A DNA stretch of 62,000 bases from Symsagittifera roscoffensis. Its lineage: Eukaryota; Xenacoelomorpha; Acoela; Convolutidae. Below are positions 9,796 to 21,826 of the stretch, piece by piece; position 1 is the first letter of the stretch, and every line of letters starts with the position of its first letter. The DNA lies in the NCBI RefSeq assembly GCF_963678635.1, contig NC_087063.1:28408599-28470598 (forward strand). Reading direction: 5' to 3'. The position numbers were made by a program, and so were the translations under genes. Under the pieces are notes generated by a model. The model saw only the letters and a list, made by a program, of their open reading frames with translations, searched no databases and was not told the origin of the DNA.

Positions 9796-11736
9796 CTAAA
9801 ATTTTAATGCGTTATTTACTCAGTTTCAGTTTTTCTAAATTGTTGATATTTTACGCAATATATGATCATTAGAGGCTGGAATATGTTTTTTATTGTGTTA
9901 CTTCGGTTAAATCGCTCAATGCGAAGTACACATCAGCCTACCTACAGTTTTGCTGGGCTCGAATGAGTTGGACGAGCGTTTCTAAAAGGACTAGGATATC
10001 AAATTTTCAATCAATTTTCTCCTATCGATATAACACCTAAATCTTAATTTAAGTTTTGATGTTGAACTAACCGGTAAATGTAAGAAATGGCGCTAAATTT
10101 TTAAAGAAATTGACAGTGTTTTTGAAGTTGTATTATATCTTTTACCAAGTTTTCTTCGACGCTTTTGCCAGATTTTTGCATGTTGAATTCTTTTTTTCTG
10201 CCCTGTTTTCAACTGCGCGTTGTTGATTTGATGACAAAAACGAAGTTCCGAAATCTTTCTGATATCAAAAACTTGGCAACACCTTGGCCTACTTTCTTGG
10301 AAATTAACAATTTTCGCTCTCAGATAAAAGCAGTCGCAACCAGAAAAAAGAGCCCAATCAACTGGTACAAGCTTAAAAATACATACCGTTTGTCAACAAC
10401 CTATAATTAATAAATGAGAGTGCGGGTTTTAGTTTCGATTTTTGATGAGAGTGATGAACTGCTTGTGCTTGAAATTTGAACCACTTTCAATTAGCGTGAA
10501 CTTAATTGTTTCAATACTGGGAAGCGTGGCGAATAAACTGGTCCCAGAAATTAATCCAAAGTCAATTGAAGTTTCGCCGATTGATCTAGCTGATTTCCCC
10601 GATAAAATCTCATATCTTTAAAATCTTTCCAAGAAAAAGTATCTTGATAAGAGATTACATTTCACGATCTTGCAAGATCTTTAAAAGAGATACAACCTCT
10701 TTTAAAGAATATTGCGAGATAACCATCCCCGGGTTGACCAAAAATGCTAATCAGACAACTTTCATTTATGAAAAAATGCTAATCATACACTTTTCATGCA
10801 ATTCCATAAGTACAGAAAACTGCATGAAAGGTTTATGATTAGTGATATTTCATATATGGAAATTGTATTACTAGCATTTTCTCATAAGCAAAAAAAAATG
10901 ATTTTAAAAAAATTTAGTTTCTCAAAATTTATATGATTTGTGCGTGACCGAAGACAAGTGACAAAAACCATGTTTTACTCAAAACAAGAGTCACCAAAGG
11001 TTTGATCGTCTTGCATTTAGAATGCATTGGAAACGACATGAATTGTATAAGAGTTTTCTTACAAAAATAATATACCAAAGGCATCAAACTTTTAAATGTT
11101 GGCAAAAATTTTCAACGATGATATTTTTTATAATTTGACATTGATCAAGGCATATATAAAATGCCATGCAAAAAAAAACAAAAAAAAACATAGGAGTTCT
11201 TAGCCTTTTTGAAAAAAGTTATTAGGCGAAATGGAAAAACTAATTATAGTGTATCCAGGACTACGTTACGCCCAAAAAAAATTAAATTTGCAAAAAAAAT
11301 TTGGAAAAAGTTTGTTTGAGTACAAAATTCGAGTTGCGGTTGAAAAAAACCAAAAAAACTTTTTGGGGCAATTTCAAAATTACTTTTTGTTGTCGCCATT
11401 TTTGTTGTCGCCATCAAAAAATGCTATCAAAAAATGCTTGCATATATGGAAATTGTATGATTAACATTTTTTTGACAAAAAAATGGAAATTGTATGATTA
11501 GCATTTTTTTGACAAAAACATTTTATTTTTTATTTAGTATGATACACCAACTTTTATGCCAAAACAAGAAAAAATTCGTTGCAGTTTCGATGATACCATT
11601 TCAGAAAAATGTATGAAATTTGTATGACTAGTATTTTTTCATAGACTTGGTTTATGGAATTGTATGACTAGCATTTTTAGTCTATGGAGGTCAGCACGGG
11701 TCTTTGGTTGACTAGAATTGTTGTGCAAAAACTTAC
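9796..11736. other. Probable intron or upstream region; one local repeat cluster
   Basis: No recognised gene. An 81-codon plus-strand frame at 10165-10410 has no splice or family support. From about 10735 to 11665 a motif like GAAATTGTATGATTAGCATT recurs in both orientations. If the exon at 11737 belongs to the sulfotransferase, this is its first intron. Confidence 0.45.
10735..11665. repeat. Inverted and direct copies of a ~25-bp motif (TTGTATGATTAGCATTTTTT)
   Basis: Forward-type copies lie near 10831, 10860, 11450, 11485, 11612 and 11656, and reverse-type copies near 10742 and 10775. The pair at 10775 and 10831 can fold into a hairpin (arms TAATCATACACTTTTCATGC and its near complement). 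There is no coding. It could be the remains of a palindromic MITE or a local duplication. Confidence 0.55.
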
Positions 11737-11858
11737 CGATTTTTGTCAAATTGACTTCCGGCAGTTTTAGCCTTGAAGAATTGAGTGAACTGTTCTTGTC
11801 ATAAAATAAAACTGGAGTCATCTTTTCGCCTTTGTTTAGATCGATTGAGAGATGGCAC
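11737..11858 (-). CDS. Candidate upstream (stem-region) exon of the sulfotransferase
   Basis: The acceptor is CTTTTTCTTTTTAAG and the donor is AAAATCG|GTAAGTTT. The 122 nt give one base, 40 codons and one base; the last base fits the two-base start of the exon at 9795. The peptide has three N-glycosylation sequons (NSS twice, NLT), as expected for the luminal stem of a Golgi enzyme. The frame also stays open upstream to an ATG at 11938, so it could be longer. No membrane anchor was found, so membership of this gene is an inference. Confidence 0.4.
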
Positions 11859-14800
11859 CTTAAAAAGAAAAAGTCGAACGGTTGTTCAAGTTTGCCATCA
11901 TGATTTTGTGTATCGTCAGCCATCAATATTTCACTCATTTTATATAGAATTTGATAGAAAAAGGTAAACCAAAAAAGTTAGTCTTTTTGTACTCTGCTAT
12001 TGAACCGCATTTTCGAACACTCGTGCAATCATAATTCCCTTTTTTTGATGTAATCAGCGTTAGGACGGAACTTTTTTGACGGAAATTTTTGTAAGCAAAG
12101 GCAACAGTAAAAAGTCGACGAGTTTTTGTCATAAGAGAAATAAACCAACGTCACTAAAGCGGGCGAAGAATTCCAATAGAGGCAAAATTGTTTTGTAAAT
12201 TCAAAAGTTACGAATTGATTTTTTTGTTCCGACTACGTGAAAAGTTTGTTTTGTGCCATTTTGGGAATTCAAAACTAAAAAAATCAAAAAAAAAATAGAA
12301 ATATTCTTGAAGTTTTTTAACATTTTTTTTCATTCATCTGGTCCTATTTCTGCAGAAACTATTTTCCAATTGGCCTATTTCACAATAACTGTCGATCAAA
12401 CCTAATTTTCAATTTTTATTTAGATCAAACATTCAACACACAGAAAAAAAACAACACTGAATTGAGAAACAATTGCATTTAGGCTACTTGCACAGTAATC
12501 GGCGTTTAAACCTAGAATCTAGTTATAGTTAAGCCGAAAGTCTTCGCAATAGTTTTTTGTTCTAATCATTGTCGAAAAAATGAAGGAAAATTCGTACTCG
12601 GGGTGTTTTATTCTGCAGGAGAAATTTGACATTTTAAGTAGCAATTTATGACGGAATTTTAAAATATAATTCGAAAAGTTTTGTTGTCCTGAGCTCAAAT
12701 TTAAGAAAAGTATATCACTGTGATTTTTTAAGTCAAGGACAACAGGGCGAAGGAACTTCAAGCCAAACGGACTTCAGAACATAAACTACACTTTACAGGC
12801 GTCTGAAAACACCTATAAAACAAATATTTATGTTCTCGCCTGTAAAAAGTTAGTTTTCGAAATTTTAGGCAAGCTTAGTCCATATTAAGCGGTATTAATG
12901 ACAATTCCTTTTTTAGAAATGGCCTCAATTAGTTACAACAACCGGGTTTTGAAAAACATAGTTTTTACACTTGAAAAACGTCTTCAACAATGTTTTGGTT
13001 TTTAACATTTTTAAACATCAATTAGAGGCTTAAATTTTCTGAACAAGCCAATAACTGATAATAAAAAGTCATGAAAAGAAAAATTTTTCAAAGCAGTTTT
13101 TAAGTTTAATGATTTATTTAATGATTATGTTTGAAGTCCCGTCGGCTTGATCTCCAGCACCCAATAATTTTTGTAAAATTATAGGGGTGTAATGGTTGCT
13201 AAAATGGTCATTTTGGGACAGTTAACGCGCTTTTATTTTCGCACTACTTGCGCATAAACAGAGGTTTAGTTCGTCTTAAAAGCTGATCGAAACTGGTTGA
13301 AGCAGGCTAATAGTCGTAATTGTTACAATACTTAATACGGCGTGAGGGGAGATGATTTCCAAAAAAAATATTGAAAAGTTAATTTATTTTTAAAAATTCA
13401 TCTTTGTTTAGAAATAAAACTGCTGCATAGACGTCTTAAAAAGCAGTCGGGACATTCAGAGATTCGCCTTGATACAAGCAGTTGTTTCTTTTTATCTTCA
13501 TACCCTAGCTGTCGCATAATACTAATTTATCACTTTCTTATTTTGTGATTCCGTTTTTGGAAATTGAAAATCCGTTTTTTGAGAAACTTTAAAAATTCTA
13601 GATCCGCTTTGTTTTCGACCTTCTGTTTTGGTTTACTGTCCGTGAAGGTTACATGAAACCCGCTCTGGATTTGAATGGATCATGATCGATAATATTGGAG
13701 TTAAATTGTCAACCTCAAAAAAATTCAAATATAATTGATTACAATCGATTAAAAATGGATTATAATTCCAATATTTTTAAATCACTAATACTCATTTGTA
13801 ATCAGTTATAGTCAATTATAATGGATTTTTTTTTGATATTTCGTGTGTAGGTCAGTTGCTTCTTTACATTTAATAAAGCAAAATAAGATTTTGTGAATTG
13901 ATTTTTTTGTTTCATGTTGCTAAATATCTATATTAAAATGTATCTTCGATTCGTCATAGTTTTGCAGAAAAAGTGAAACAAGCTGAGAAACTAATTGAAT
14001 AAATGGATTTTTGTGGAGATAAAATCAATTTTCATGGAATTAGGCTGAGAGAAAACTAAGTGAAGAAAAATGAATTTATGAATTGATATGGAAAAAATCA
14101 ATTTTATTCCATTAAAAATGGAATGTAAGTTTGGAACTGGGATTTATAATTGAATATTTTGTCCAACACTTTGATGACTAGAAGCCTCATATAATCGGTT
14201 ATTATCCATTCATTTCCAGAGCGGGATGCAATTTGATTGGGCCAATGTTTTCTAAATTGAGAATATCTGTAAAGAATGAGGGGGAGAGCGTGCAGAAACC
14301 CAATTTTGTGAAAAATCGCTCGTCGCACCCTCTCCGTAATTTCCGTAATTTAGGCTTCCTTAGCTACTTACAGAAAAGAAATAATAAAACAAGCAAGAAG
14401 AAACAAAATATGAGGTAATTTCACTTTTTTCATTCAGAAATCGAGCTGATGTTTTCCAACTGACCCGAAATTATCATTCAAATAAAATCAATATATGGTC
14501 GAGCAGTAAAGGAGTCGATTGTAAAGTATTTGTCACGCTCGCCGGCGAAAATTATGGTTTCATGAATACATACATTAATTTCTATTATTTGGCAACAAAT
14601 TTTTCCAGCTTTTTACAAAGAATCATGGCTTGGTTTCGTTTCGATAAATGAGTTTTCTGGTTAAATAAATAAAACTTGAGAATGTCAGTGAGCTTTTTTG
14701 TCGACGACGGGAAATTGATTTCCGAAGTGCGCATAAAATGCAAACATAATGCTACAGTTGAGCAAATATGGAAGGTCATTTCATTTTTCGAGAGTGGAGA

Positions 14801-15063
14801 ACGGTTGATTTTTACCGGACTTAATTTCGCAAAATCAAATATTAATAAGCAATAAGAAGCGAAGCAATCGCAAAGCATTGAAATAAAATAATTATATGAA
14901 TCTTGATATGTGAATGAACATCATGTCTGAGTACTTAAGCTATACAGGCATTTAGAGATTTAGAAATAGAATAATAAAAAAAATAACCTGTATCTTCGTC
15001 GACCGAACCTTACAAAAAATGAGCTCAGGAGAATTTTCTTTTAATTTTGAGCTCAGATCTAAA
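11859..15063. other. AT-rich DNA, no recognised gene
   Basis: Minus-strand frames at 11935-12132, 12519-12761 and 14585-14878 (97 codons, ending KKLEKFVAK) look somewhat protein-like but match no family I know and lack convincing splice sites. At 13690-13830 short AT-rich inverted repeats of ATAATTGATTACAAT occur. A degraded copy of the hairpin-ended repeat lies at about 13395-13490 (GCAGTCGGGACATTCAGAG). Confidence 0.35.
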
Positions 15064-15455
15064 CAGGGGCGGATCTACAATTTTATCGAAGGGGCTGATT
15101 TTCCAAAAAAAAAATCTTGTTGATGTTTTTTTTAGGTCAACCAAATTGATTTTGTGAGCTCTCCTAAATCAAAATAAAGACCCTAATTTCACCAATAATT
15201 TAGCGCCGCTGAGAGTTTTTGCGTTTTTGCGTTTTTGCGTTTTTAAGCACTTTTTGGGATAATTTGACCAGACTGTGCTTCCATCTAAAAACTAGTGTAT
15301 TTTAGCGCCCAAGGCGCCTTCAGAAAAAACTGAGGATCAGTCAGCCAAAAATAGATATCTCAAAATAGAACAAAGGCGGACCCACTGGGCCGGCGGGAGG
15401 TCAAATCCCTGAAAGGAGGCGTCCGCCGACCCCCACCGCCCTAAATCCGCTGGTG
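15064..15455. mobile_element. Second MITE-like element with GGGGCGGATCTA ends
   Basis: It begins CAGGGGCGGATCTACA and ends CCGCCCTAAATCCGCTGG, an imperfect inverted terminal repeat shared with the element at 5830-6160. Internal resemblance includes GGCGCC-flanked segments (CCAAGGCGCCTTCAG). A GC-rich end (GGCGGGAGGTCAAATCCC) lies next to the right terminus. There is a TTTTTGCG triplication near 15220. Confidence 0.6.
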
Positions 15456-17139
15456 GGCCTAAATACCTTTCAGGAATAGTTGGCTGCAAGTTCAAAATTT
15501 TGGCTAAGAAACCCATGAAGATTTCACAAAGACAAAACTATTAGAAGCAGAAAATTCATTTAACTTAAATACTTATTGGTTAAATTCAAAAAAGTGTTGT
15601 TTGTTTTTTTTCGAAAGTTTCAGATTTTCAGAAAAGATTTTGAGCTTCAGACTTAGCGCTTAAGAACTATAAATTGATAACAATAGCTGTACGTAATTTT
15701 CAAGGAATTGTGACTCCAATCAGTTATTTCTCAATTTTTCCACCACTAATTTTTGTTTGTTTTTTTTTTGTAAAGAAATGTTATTTTTTTTCATCATATA
15801 ACATCTTCAACAAAAAACTATGACAATCAAACAATTAAGCGCCGGAGAAGATAGTTAAAATACGGATGCAAGGCGTACTAAGAGGTTACTTTTCAGTAGA
15901 AATATAATAAATATAGCCGGTTGCAGTGCAAGTAGCACAGAAAGTTCCCGCCATATTTTTAACAAATATATGATAAGTTTTTCTCCTGCTTTTTTTCCAA
16001 ATTAGTGCTGTTTTTATGCGTGGTCAGACGAAAAGAACTGAAAAACACATGAAGTTTTAAAACAACTGTATTTATTGAAAGACTAGAAGAAATGTTGAAG
16101 TTGCAGAAATGTTGAAGTTTTTTAATCCAAACATGGCGCGAAATACATTCAAAAAAAGTTTCACTAAAAATTTGTGGCTTATTTTTCTAAGATAAGCCTG
16201 CTCGCCTGCTTTAATTGCTCGACATTAGGTTAAAACTGAAAAATATAATCAAAACGGGTTTTTCTCGAAAAAATTTCACTGAAACGGTTTTAATATGAAA
16301 TATCACTCGAGCCATTGGGTTGATCATTTGTCGTACGTTTCATTGTTGAAAAACAAATAAAGCCTGCTCGCTCATCTCTTTCGCTTAAAATTTAAACAAA
16401 AATCTAAAATTCTGAAATTTCGAACCGGTTTTTCCTCAACATTGAAATTTCTGTTTCAAAACTATTAAATTTTGTTTGACTAACAACTGCACGAGCTCCA
16501 ATATGGTATATCACTGAATTCATTCCGATAATTATTCTTAGCGCGTGATTTTGCGGAAAACAAAAAAGTGAAAAAGAAAAAACTAAAACAAATCGTCGAA
16601 ACAATAGGTTAATTTATCAAACCTAAACCTTTTGGTAAGCAAAAATTTTTCATTGAAAATCTATTCAACGATTATAGCCCAAACTTAGAAGCAGTTTGTA
16701 ACTAGCAAAACTTAACACCAAACAACATTACAATGAAAATAACTTGAAAATAACGAGAAAAACCGAAATTCCAACCTTTATAATTTTTTCAAACAACTTC
16801 AAACCAGAGTTTTCTTGAAAACCATAAAAACTCTGGCGTTGAGATCTTCAGTCTCATAGCCAAAACCCCAAGACAGACATGCAATTGCATTTAGGGAGTC
16901 TCAGTGGAAAAGTTGAGATTAAATCACTAGTAAAAAAAAATCTCTGAAGTGTTTTTCCACTAGAAAATGTTAATATCAGTAATTTCTTGGCTTATGAAAT
17001 ATGGATGCAAAAGATTACATTTATAATCAATCAAGTTTATTTAAAAACACAGCACATGGCATTAATTGTTTTTATGAAAAAAAGCTTCCTAAAAAAACCT
17101 ATTGGTATAAGTAATTTTAAGAAAGCTTCGTAAAAAAAA
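15456..17139. other. AT-rich DNA with small repeat fragments
   Basis: No gene recognised. A piece near 15912-15960 (GCAAGTAGCACAGAAAGTTC) matches one at about 17788-17830 inside the LINE relic, so a second LINE scrap may be here. Segments around 16290-16330, 16420-16520 and 18210-18310 share AACCGGTTTTTYCTCAACA-like and ATATCACTCRA strings, suggesting a decayed dispersed repeat. Confidence 0.35.
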
Positions 17140-17830
17140 TATGTTATATGGGACAACAAAAAAGGTTTTGATAGACTAATCATGACATTTAAAGGTACTA
17201 ATTACTAAAAACAATTACAAAAACATTTTTTTTTCAGATATTTGTCGTAGAAATTGCTTAACTTGTACTGAAAAACTTATACGATGTTCCAAGGAATTTC
17301 TAGTTATCTACATAATTTTGAAGCTTTTTTTTGTAAAGTTTTCGAAAAACTGAGTCCATACTGTTCTAACAGTTAGGTAAAAGAAGTTCTGCATTGTTTG
17401 ATTTCACATTGAGACTTTCTTTTCATGCAAGCATCGACGTCATCTGGCAAGTTTTTAATGTGTTTTGGAGTAATTCTAGAAACGTGCTTTTCATTATCAG
17501 ACTGGTATTATCTGCAAATTGAATAGCTCAATTTTCATTTTTTAAAACTAAATGAAAATCCTTAACGCATCGGTTGAAATCTATTGGTCCGATAACTGTG
17601 CTTGGGGCACTCCATGATTCAAGTTTTTAATTAAGATATAAAATTTTTTAAAATTTATTGCATGTTGGCGTTTTTTCAGAGAGTTTTTAAAACGGGTTCA
17701 GCCGTTTTTGAGTAACTCATTTTATCCTGAAAAATTTTGTGAGATACTGGGTTGAACGCTTCAGCAAGATCCAAAAACAGCAAGGATAGCCGGTGACTGT
17801 ACAAGTAGCACATAAGGTTCCGACCATAGA
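17140..17830 (-). pseudogene. Non-LTR retrotransposon (LINE) reverse transcriptase relic
   Basis: Read on the minus strand, broken frames keep RT palm motifs in order. LLFLDLAEAFNPVSHKIF (about 17785-17730) corresponds to the usual V.LDLSKAFD.V.H. GVPQ followed after a one-base shift by STVIGPI (about 17620-17590) corresponds to GVPQGSVLGP. QFADNTSLIMKS (about 17520-17485) corresponds to FADDT. Both catalytic positions (AFD, ADD) read Asn in place of the second Asp. Jockey/CR1/I-like elements have these motifs. It is truncated, frameshifted and inactive. Confidence 0.75.
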
Positions 17831-19384
17831 TAGTCTTTAGAAAACTACGGTTTAGAAAGTTCTTTTTCCAAATAAAGTTTTTTTTTCTGCTTGTTGATAA
17901 AAGGATCTGACGTAAAATTATTGAAAATATAAATTAGGCATATTAGACAGTCATAGTAATATAGGCAAATTGGACAAAAATTTTTGCAGAAAGAGGACTA
18001 GAAATACTTTTAAAATTTTTATTCAAAATTTCTGGAGAAAGTTTTCGAATTTTTTGTAGTTTTTGATTCCCAAATGTGCGCCAAACAACTCCAGAAACTA
18101 CCTCTATCTGAGTAAAACTTAGTTTTTACGGCTTGAATTAAGCTTAAATAAGCTATTGCAATTACTAACTATCTTACTAAAAAGCTCGAAATAAAAAATA
18201 TAAAATTTCAAACCGGTTTTTTCAACACTGTGAAAGTTTATTCAAATTTTTTTTAAAAATCGTTTGAATTACGACTGAAAGGGTTTCAACATGATATATC
18301 ACTCAACTCTGTTCAATGATTACTTGTGGTAGCTGATTACTTGTGGTACCACTGAGCTTGTCCCCAGTTTCAATGGTCGGAACCAAAACTGCAGACATAC
18401 CTTTACTGCGATCAATAATTTTAAGTATTTCCATTACTGAGCTTACAGCATCGAAGGAAAAAGTTTTTTAAGAACTGAATTGATCAAAAAATCTGACAAC
18501 AAATTTTTGGAAACAACTGTTGAATATTCTAGGCTCAAACGCCTCTCAAACAATTATTTCAGTTTTTTGATGTGAAAAAAAATGCCAAGATCCAACATGA
18601 TCTTGCCAAGGTTATTAAAGAACTTGCTAAGTCACTACGCAATATCGCATAAAAAGACAGAACAATAATTCTCTGAAAATTTTCTTTTAAGCCCTACAAA
18701 ATAAATACGCATGCCTTATATGCATTATACAAGATTCCTTGAATTGCGCCCAGTGATATTTGATTTTTCTAGAATTCCTATATCGAATTTTGATTTTTTA
18801 CTTTTGCCTAATTTTTCTGACTCTAGAATTGCCTGTTGTCTAAAAAGATCTATCGATCTAATTGAAACAAAAAAGTTCTCTTGGCGCGTATTGGAGTTTG
18901 AACAATTAGCTAGTTGTGATCCTTCGAGTCTGATTCGACCAAACTGCCATCAGCAACTTTAAGGAGACCAATGTGATTGTTCACAAATCTGGTTCGATTT
19001 CAAGCAATCAAAAGTTTATCGTGAAAATTAACAGAGGTCTGTTTCAGGGTTATTTTGCATGCAATAGCCTTGAATAAACTTTTTAATCATTATTTATGCC
19101 CATTCTAAACATTATTTTTTTTCTCCCCATTAACATAAATTTTAGAGCCACCAAAATTTTCTTCTGTATTAAAAGTTCGTAAAATTCGAGGATGAAGGCT
19201 AAAAAAGTCAATATATTATTTGTTGGTTCTCTTTAAATATCCTCCTATGTAAACTAGTAAGAAATAAACTCCCCTATAAAGGAAATTCAAGGGTTAATCA
19301 ACCAAGAATTTATCGCACTGAAATTAAGACTTCAAAGATTGAAAAACCAAAATCTTTTTTGATGTTAAAGGGCTATCGGAACGT
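17831..19384. other. AT-rich DNA, no recognised gene
   Basis: A plus-strand frame at 18711-18962 (83 codons, with ELRPVIFDFSRIPISNFDF) has no family match or splice support that I can see. Otherwise only scraps of dispersed repeats, including a weak copy of the hairpin-ended signature at about 19373-19410. Confidence 0.3.
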
Positions 19385-19433
19385 TCAGAGCTTCTCTGAT
19401 GCAAGCAATAGACGTACAGTATTATCGATCACC

Positions 19434-19607
19434 TTTACCTTATTTTTCTGGTAATATTTCTTGAAAAAGGGCCAGCCGATCGAATATTCATTGCACAGAT
19501 ACAACAAAAAATGACACAGCAGCCAGCCCATAAAAAGGGCGCAAGCTGATTCGAAAAAAAATATATCAAAGTTGATTTTATTCAACGTTTGTCTAGAATG
19601 CCGGTAA
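19434..19607 (-). CDS. Candidate exon of an unknown membrane protein
   Basis: A minus-strand segment has a strong acceptor (CACTTTTTTTTCTAAAG) and a donor-like AAATAAG|GTAAAG. The peptide between has one clear hydrophobic helix, ACALFMGWLLCHFLLYLC, flanked by NKINFDIFFFES and NEYSIGWPFFKKYYQKN. I do not recognise the family and no partner exons were found. The frame as a whole is open from 19639 to 19385. Exon status is a guess from splice sites and composition. Confidence 0.3.
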
Positions 19608-19639
19608 ACTTTAGAAAAAAAAGTGACTGACAAACACAA

Positions 19640-20162
19640 CTGCCAGTGTTAAGAAAGCAGTAGAAGGAAAATTACATCAGCGACTACTGAGCTTTATAAA
19701 ACTTGGGTAGCTGACTGTTGAGCCAAAAAAATCAAAATTGAGCTATAAAACATTTTGTGCCAAAAAAAGTTATACGTCCTCACACCTAAACCTTCAAACG
19801 GCAAATTGTCAGGCAACTGAACATCAGTCGAAGCCATTTAGGCCAAAAAAATTTTGATTTGAAAAAAAAACGAAAAAAAACTGAAAAAAAAGTTGAATCA
19901 CAACCAACAGTAACAAATTCAAAAAGAATGGCCATTTAAAAAACAGACATGTTCAAAATTATTCTCTGTTGACAGGCATAATGTTCTCTTGCCATCAAAA
20001 CAGCGGAGCTGACTGATTCAACTGATTTTGTTAAACTATTTGTTAACCCGAAAAAAACCTTATTCCAGTTTGATAACGCTTGCTAATCGCAAGTGTAAAT
20101 ATTAAAAAACAACAAGATTGTTCGTGGCAGGGATATTTTGAACGTTCCTACAGCCCGTCAGT
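19640..20162. other. AT-rich spacer before the satellite
   Basis: Poly-A/poly-T rich, no gene visible. The satellite homology begins near 20163 (AAAGACAAAATTTTTGTTG). Confidence 0.5.
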
Positions 20163-21826
20163 ATGAACTAAAAGACAAAATTTTTGTTGTAAAGTCGAAC
20201 AAAGTATGAAAAGTCGAACAAAGTCAAACGAAGTCGAACAAAGTCAAACAAAACTTGAACAAAGACAAAGTCGGACAATGCGTGCTGTAGGCGAACAAAG
20301 TCGAATAAAGTCAAAACCGTCCGATGAAGTCAAACAAATTCAAAAACGTTAATCAATGATATCAATGGCTGCAATCAATAGGTTTCTAAAAATTCGTTGC
20401 CAGACTCATAGTAAGTCATCTGTTTTGATCCCAAAGGGCAAAATTTGGTAAAGAGTTATGCAGAAACGTAGAAATCACTTAGAAACGTTATAATGATTAT
20501 ATAAACACTGCAGCACAAACCTTTTTTCGAAAACTATGCTCTAGACGTAAAAGATGGGTTTAGTATTGTTGTTATAAGTTTTATCTGAACCAAAACTTGA
20601 AGACACAACTTTAAACATAAATCCACAAGCAACGTCAGTAGTCTCATAAAACTCTTCATGTCCAAATAGAATTTTTGTATTATTTTTGATCAATTTTTTA
20701 GTCAATTTTTGTCGATCAATGTACGCTTAAAGCCTTTGTTGTTTTAGTCCGAAAATTAGAGAAATATTTTTTCGAAGTAAAAAGTTTGGACAAAACAGCA
20801 GTTTTAGAATCAGAGTTTTGGGGAAAATTTCTACAGCTATTTTTGGTAACAAAGAGAGAGTATGTATTTTTTTTAATTTGAAAACACATTTTATTTGATT
20901 TTAACATTATGTTTTCAGCATTTTTTTTCAAGTTCTAGAACAATTCTACTAGTATTTAAAGCGAATTTTAATTTTAGAAGATGACGTGAACAAAATATAA
21001 GCCTTGGTCGCTCCTGCTGAACAGTATGAATTTTACGCGAAGTTTTAATCACTTTTTGCGCTCGTTTCAATCTGCCAGGCTTCAAAACTTAATTGATAAA
21101 AAAGCTGTTTTCAGAAATCACGTGCAGCTATGCAGAGCTGCAAAAAGTTGGAACAGATGAAACTATTTATTATGATGGAAATTACCAATTATGCATATAG
21201 TTTGCATATAAAATCAAAATAAAACGCACTATTGAGAAGAAAGAAAAATTGTCTGAAAAAGTAGCTTATGCATGCGAATGTTTTTTTTGAAACGCAACAT
21301 TTGTTTTTGAAAATATATCTGTCTTCTCATAGCTTTGTTTCTTTTAATAATAATCTAATTTAAATTAAAGAACAGAAATAAAAAAAAGCAATTGGAAATT
21401 GACGCCTTACCGCTTCTTTGTTACACTGATAATATTCTACGTGAATCGACGATTCGTTGCAAGCGACAATTCACCGCAAGCGACAACTCGTAGCAATTTT
21501 AAAAAGCGACAATTCGCACCTTGCGACTATTTGTAGCAGGCAAAAATTAGAAGAAAGCTTAATTGCTAGTTAGAGAGTTAAACAAAACGCTGCATTTTGC
21601 ACGACAAGTTATAGGACGGCTTTGAGAGACTAAAAATTGACGAGTGGACAATAACTATGTTAGCACCAAATTCGAAATGAATTGAGGCGTTTTAATAGGT
21701 GCGATAAGGTAGAAAAAAAAAGATTTTGTCAATCACATCTATGAATATGATTCAAATCATATATATGACCTGGTTCGCAAAACGTATTGATTGAGAAGCT
21801 GAAAACTTGCAGTTCAGTTTGCTGTG
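20163..21826. repeat. Satellite unit 1 (left-truncated)
   Basis: It starts inside the GTCGAACAAA block and lacks CAATGTCCGGTGAGGTAAAC. It shares CTGTTTTGATC and AACGTTATAATG with units 4 and 5, but shares the end variant TTGCAGTTCAGTTTGC with unit 2, so it is a mosaic. Confidence 0.9.
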
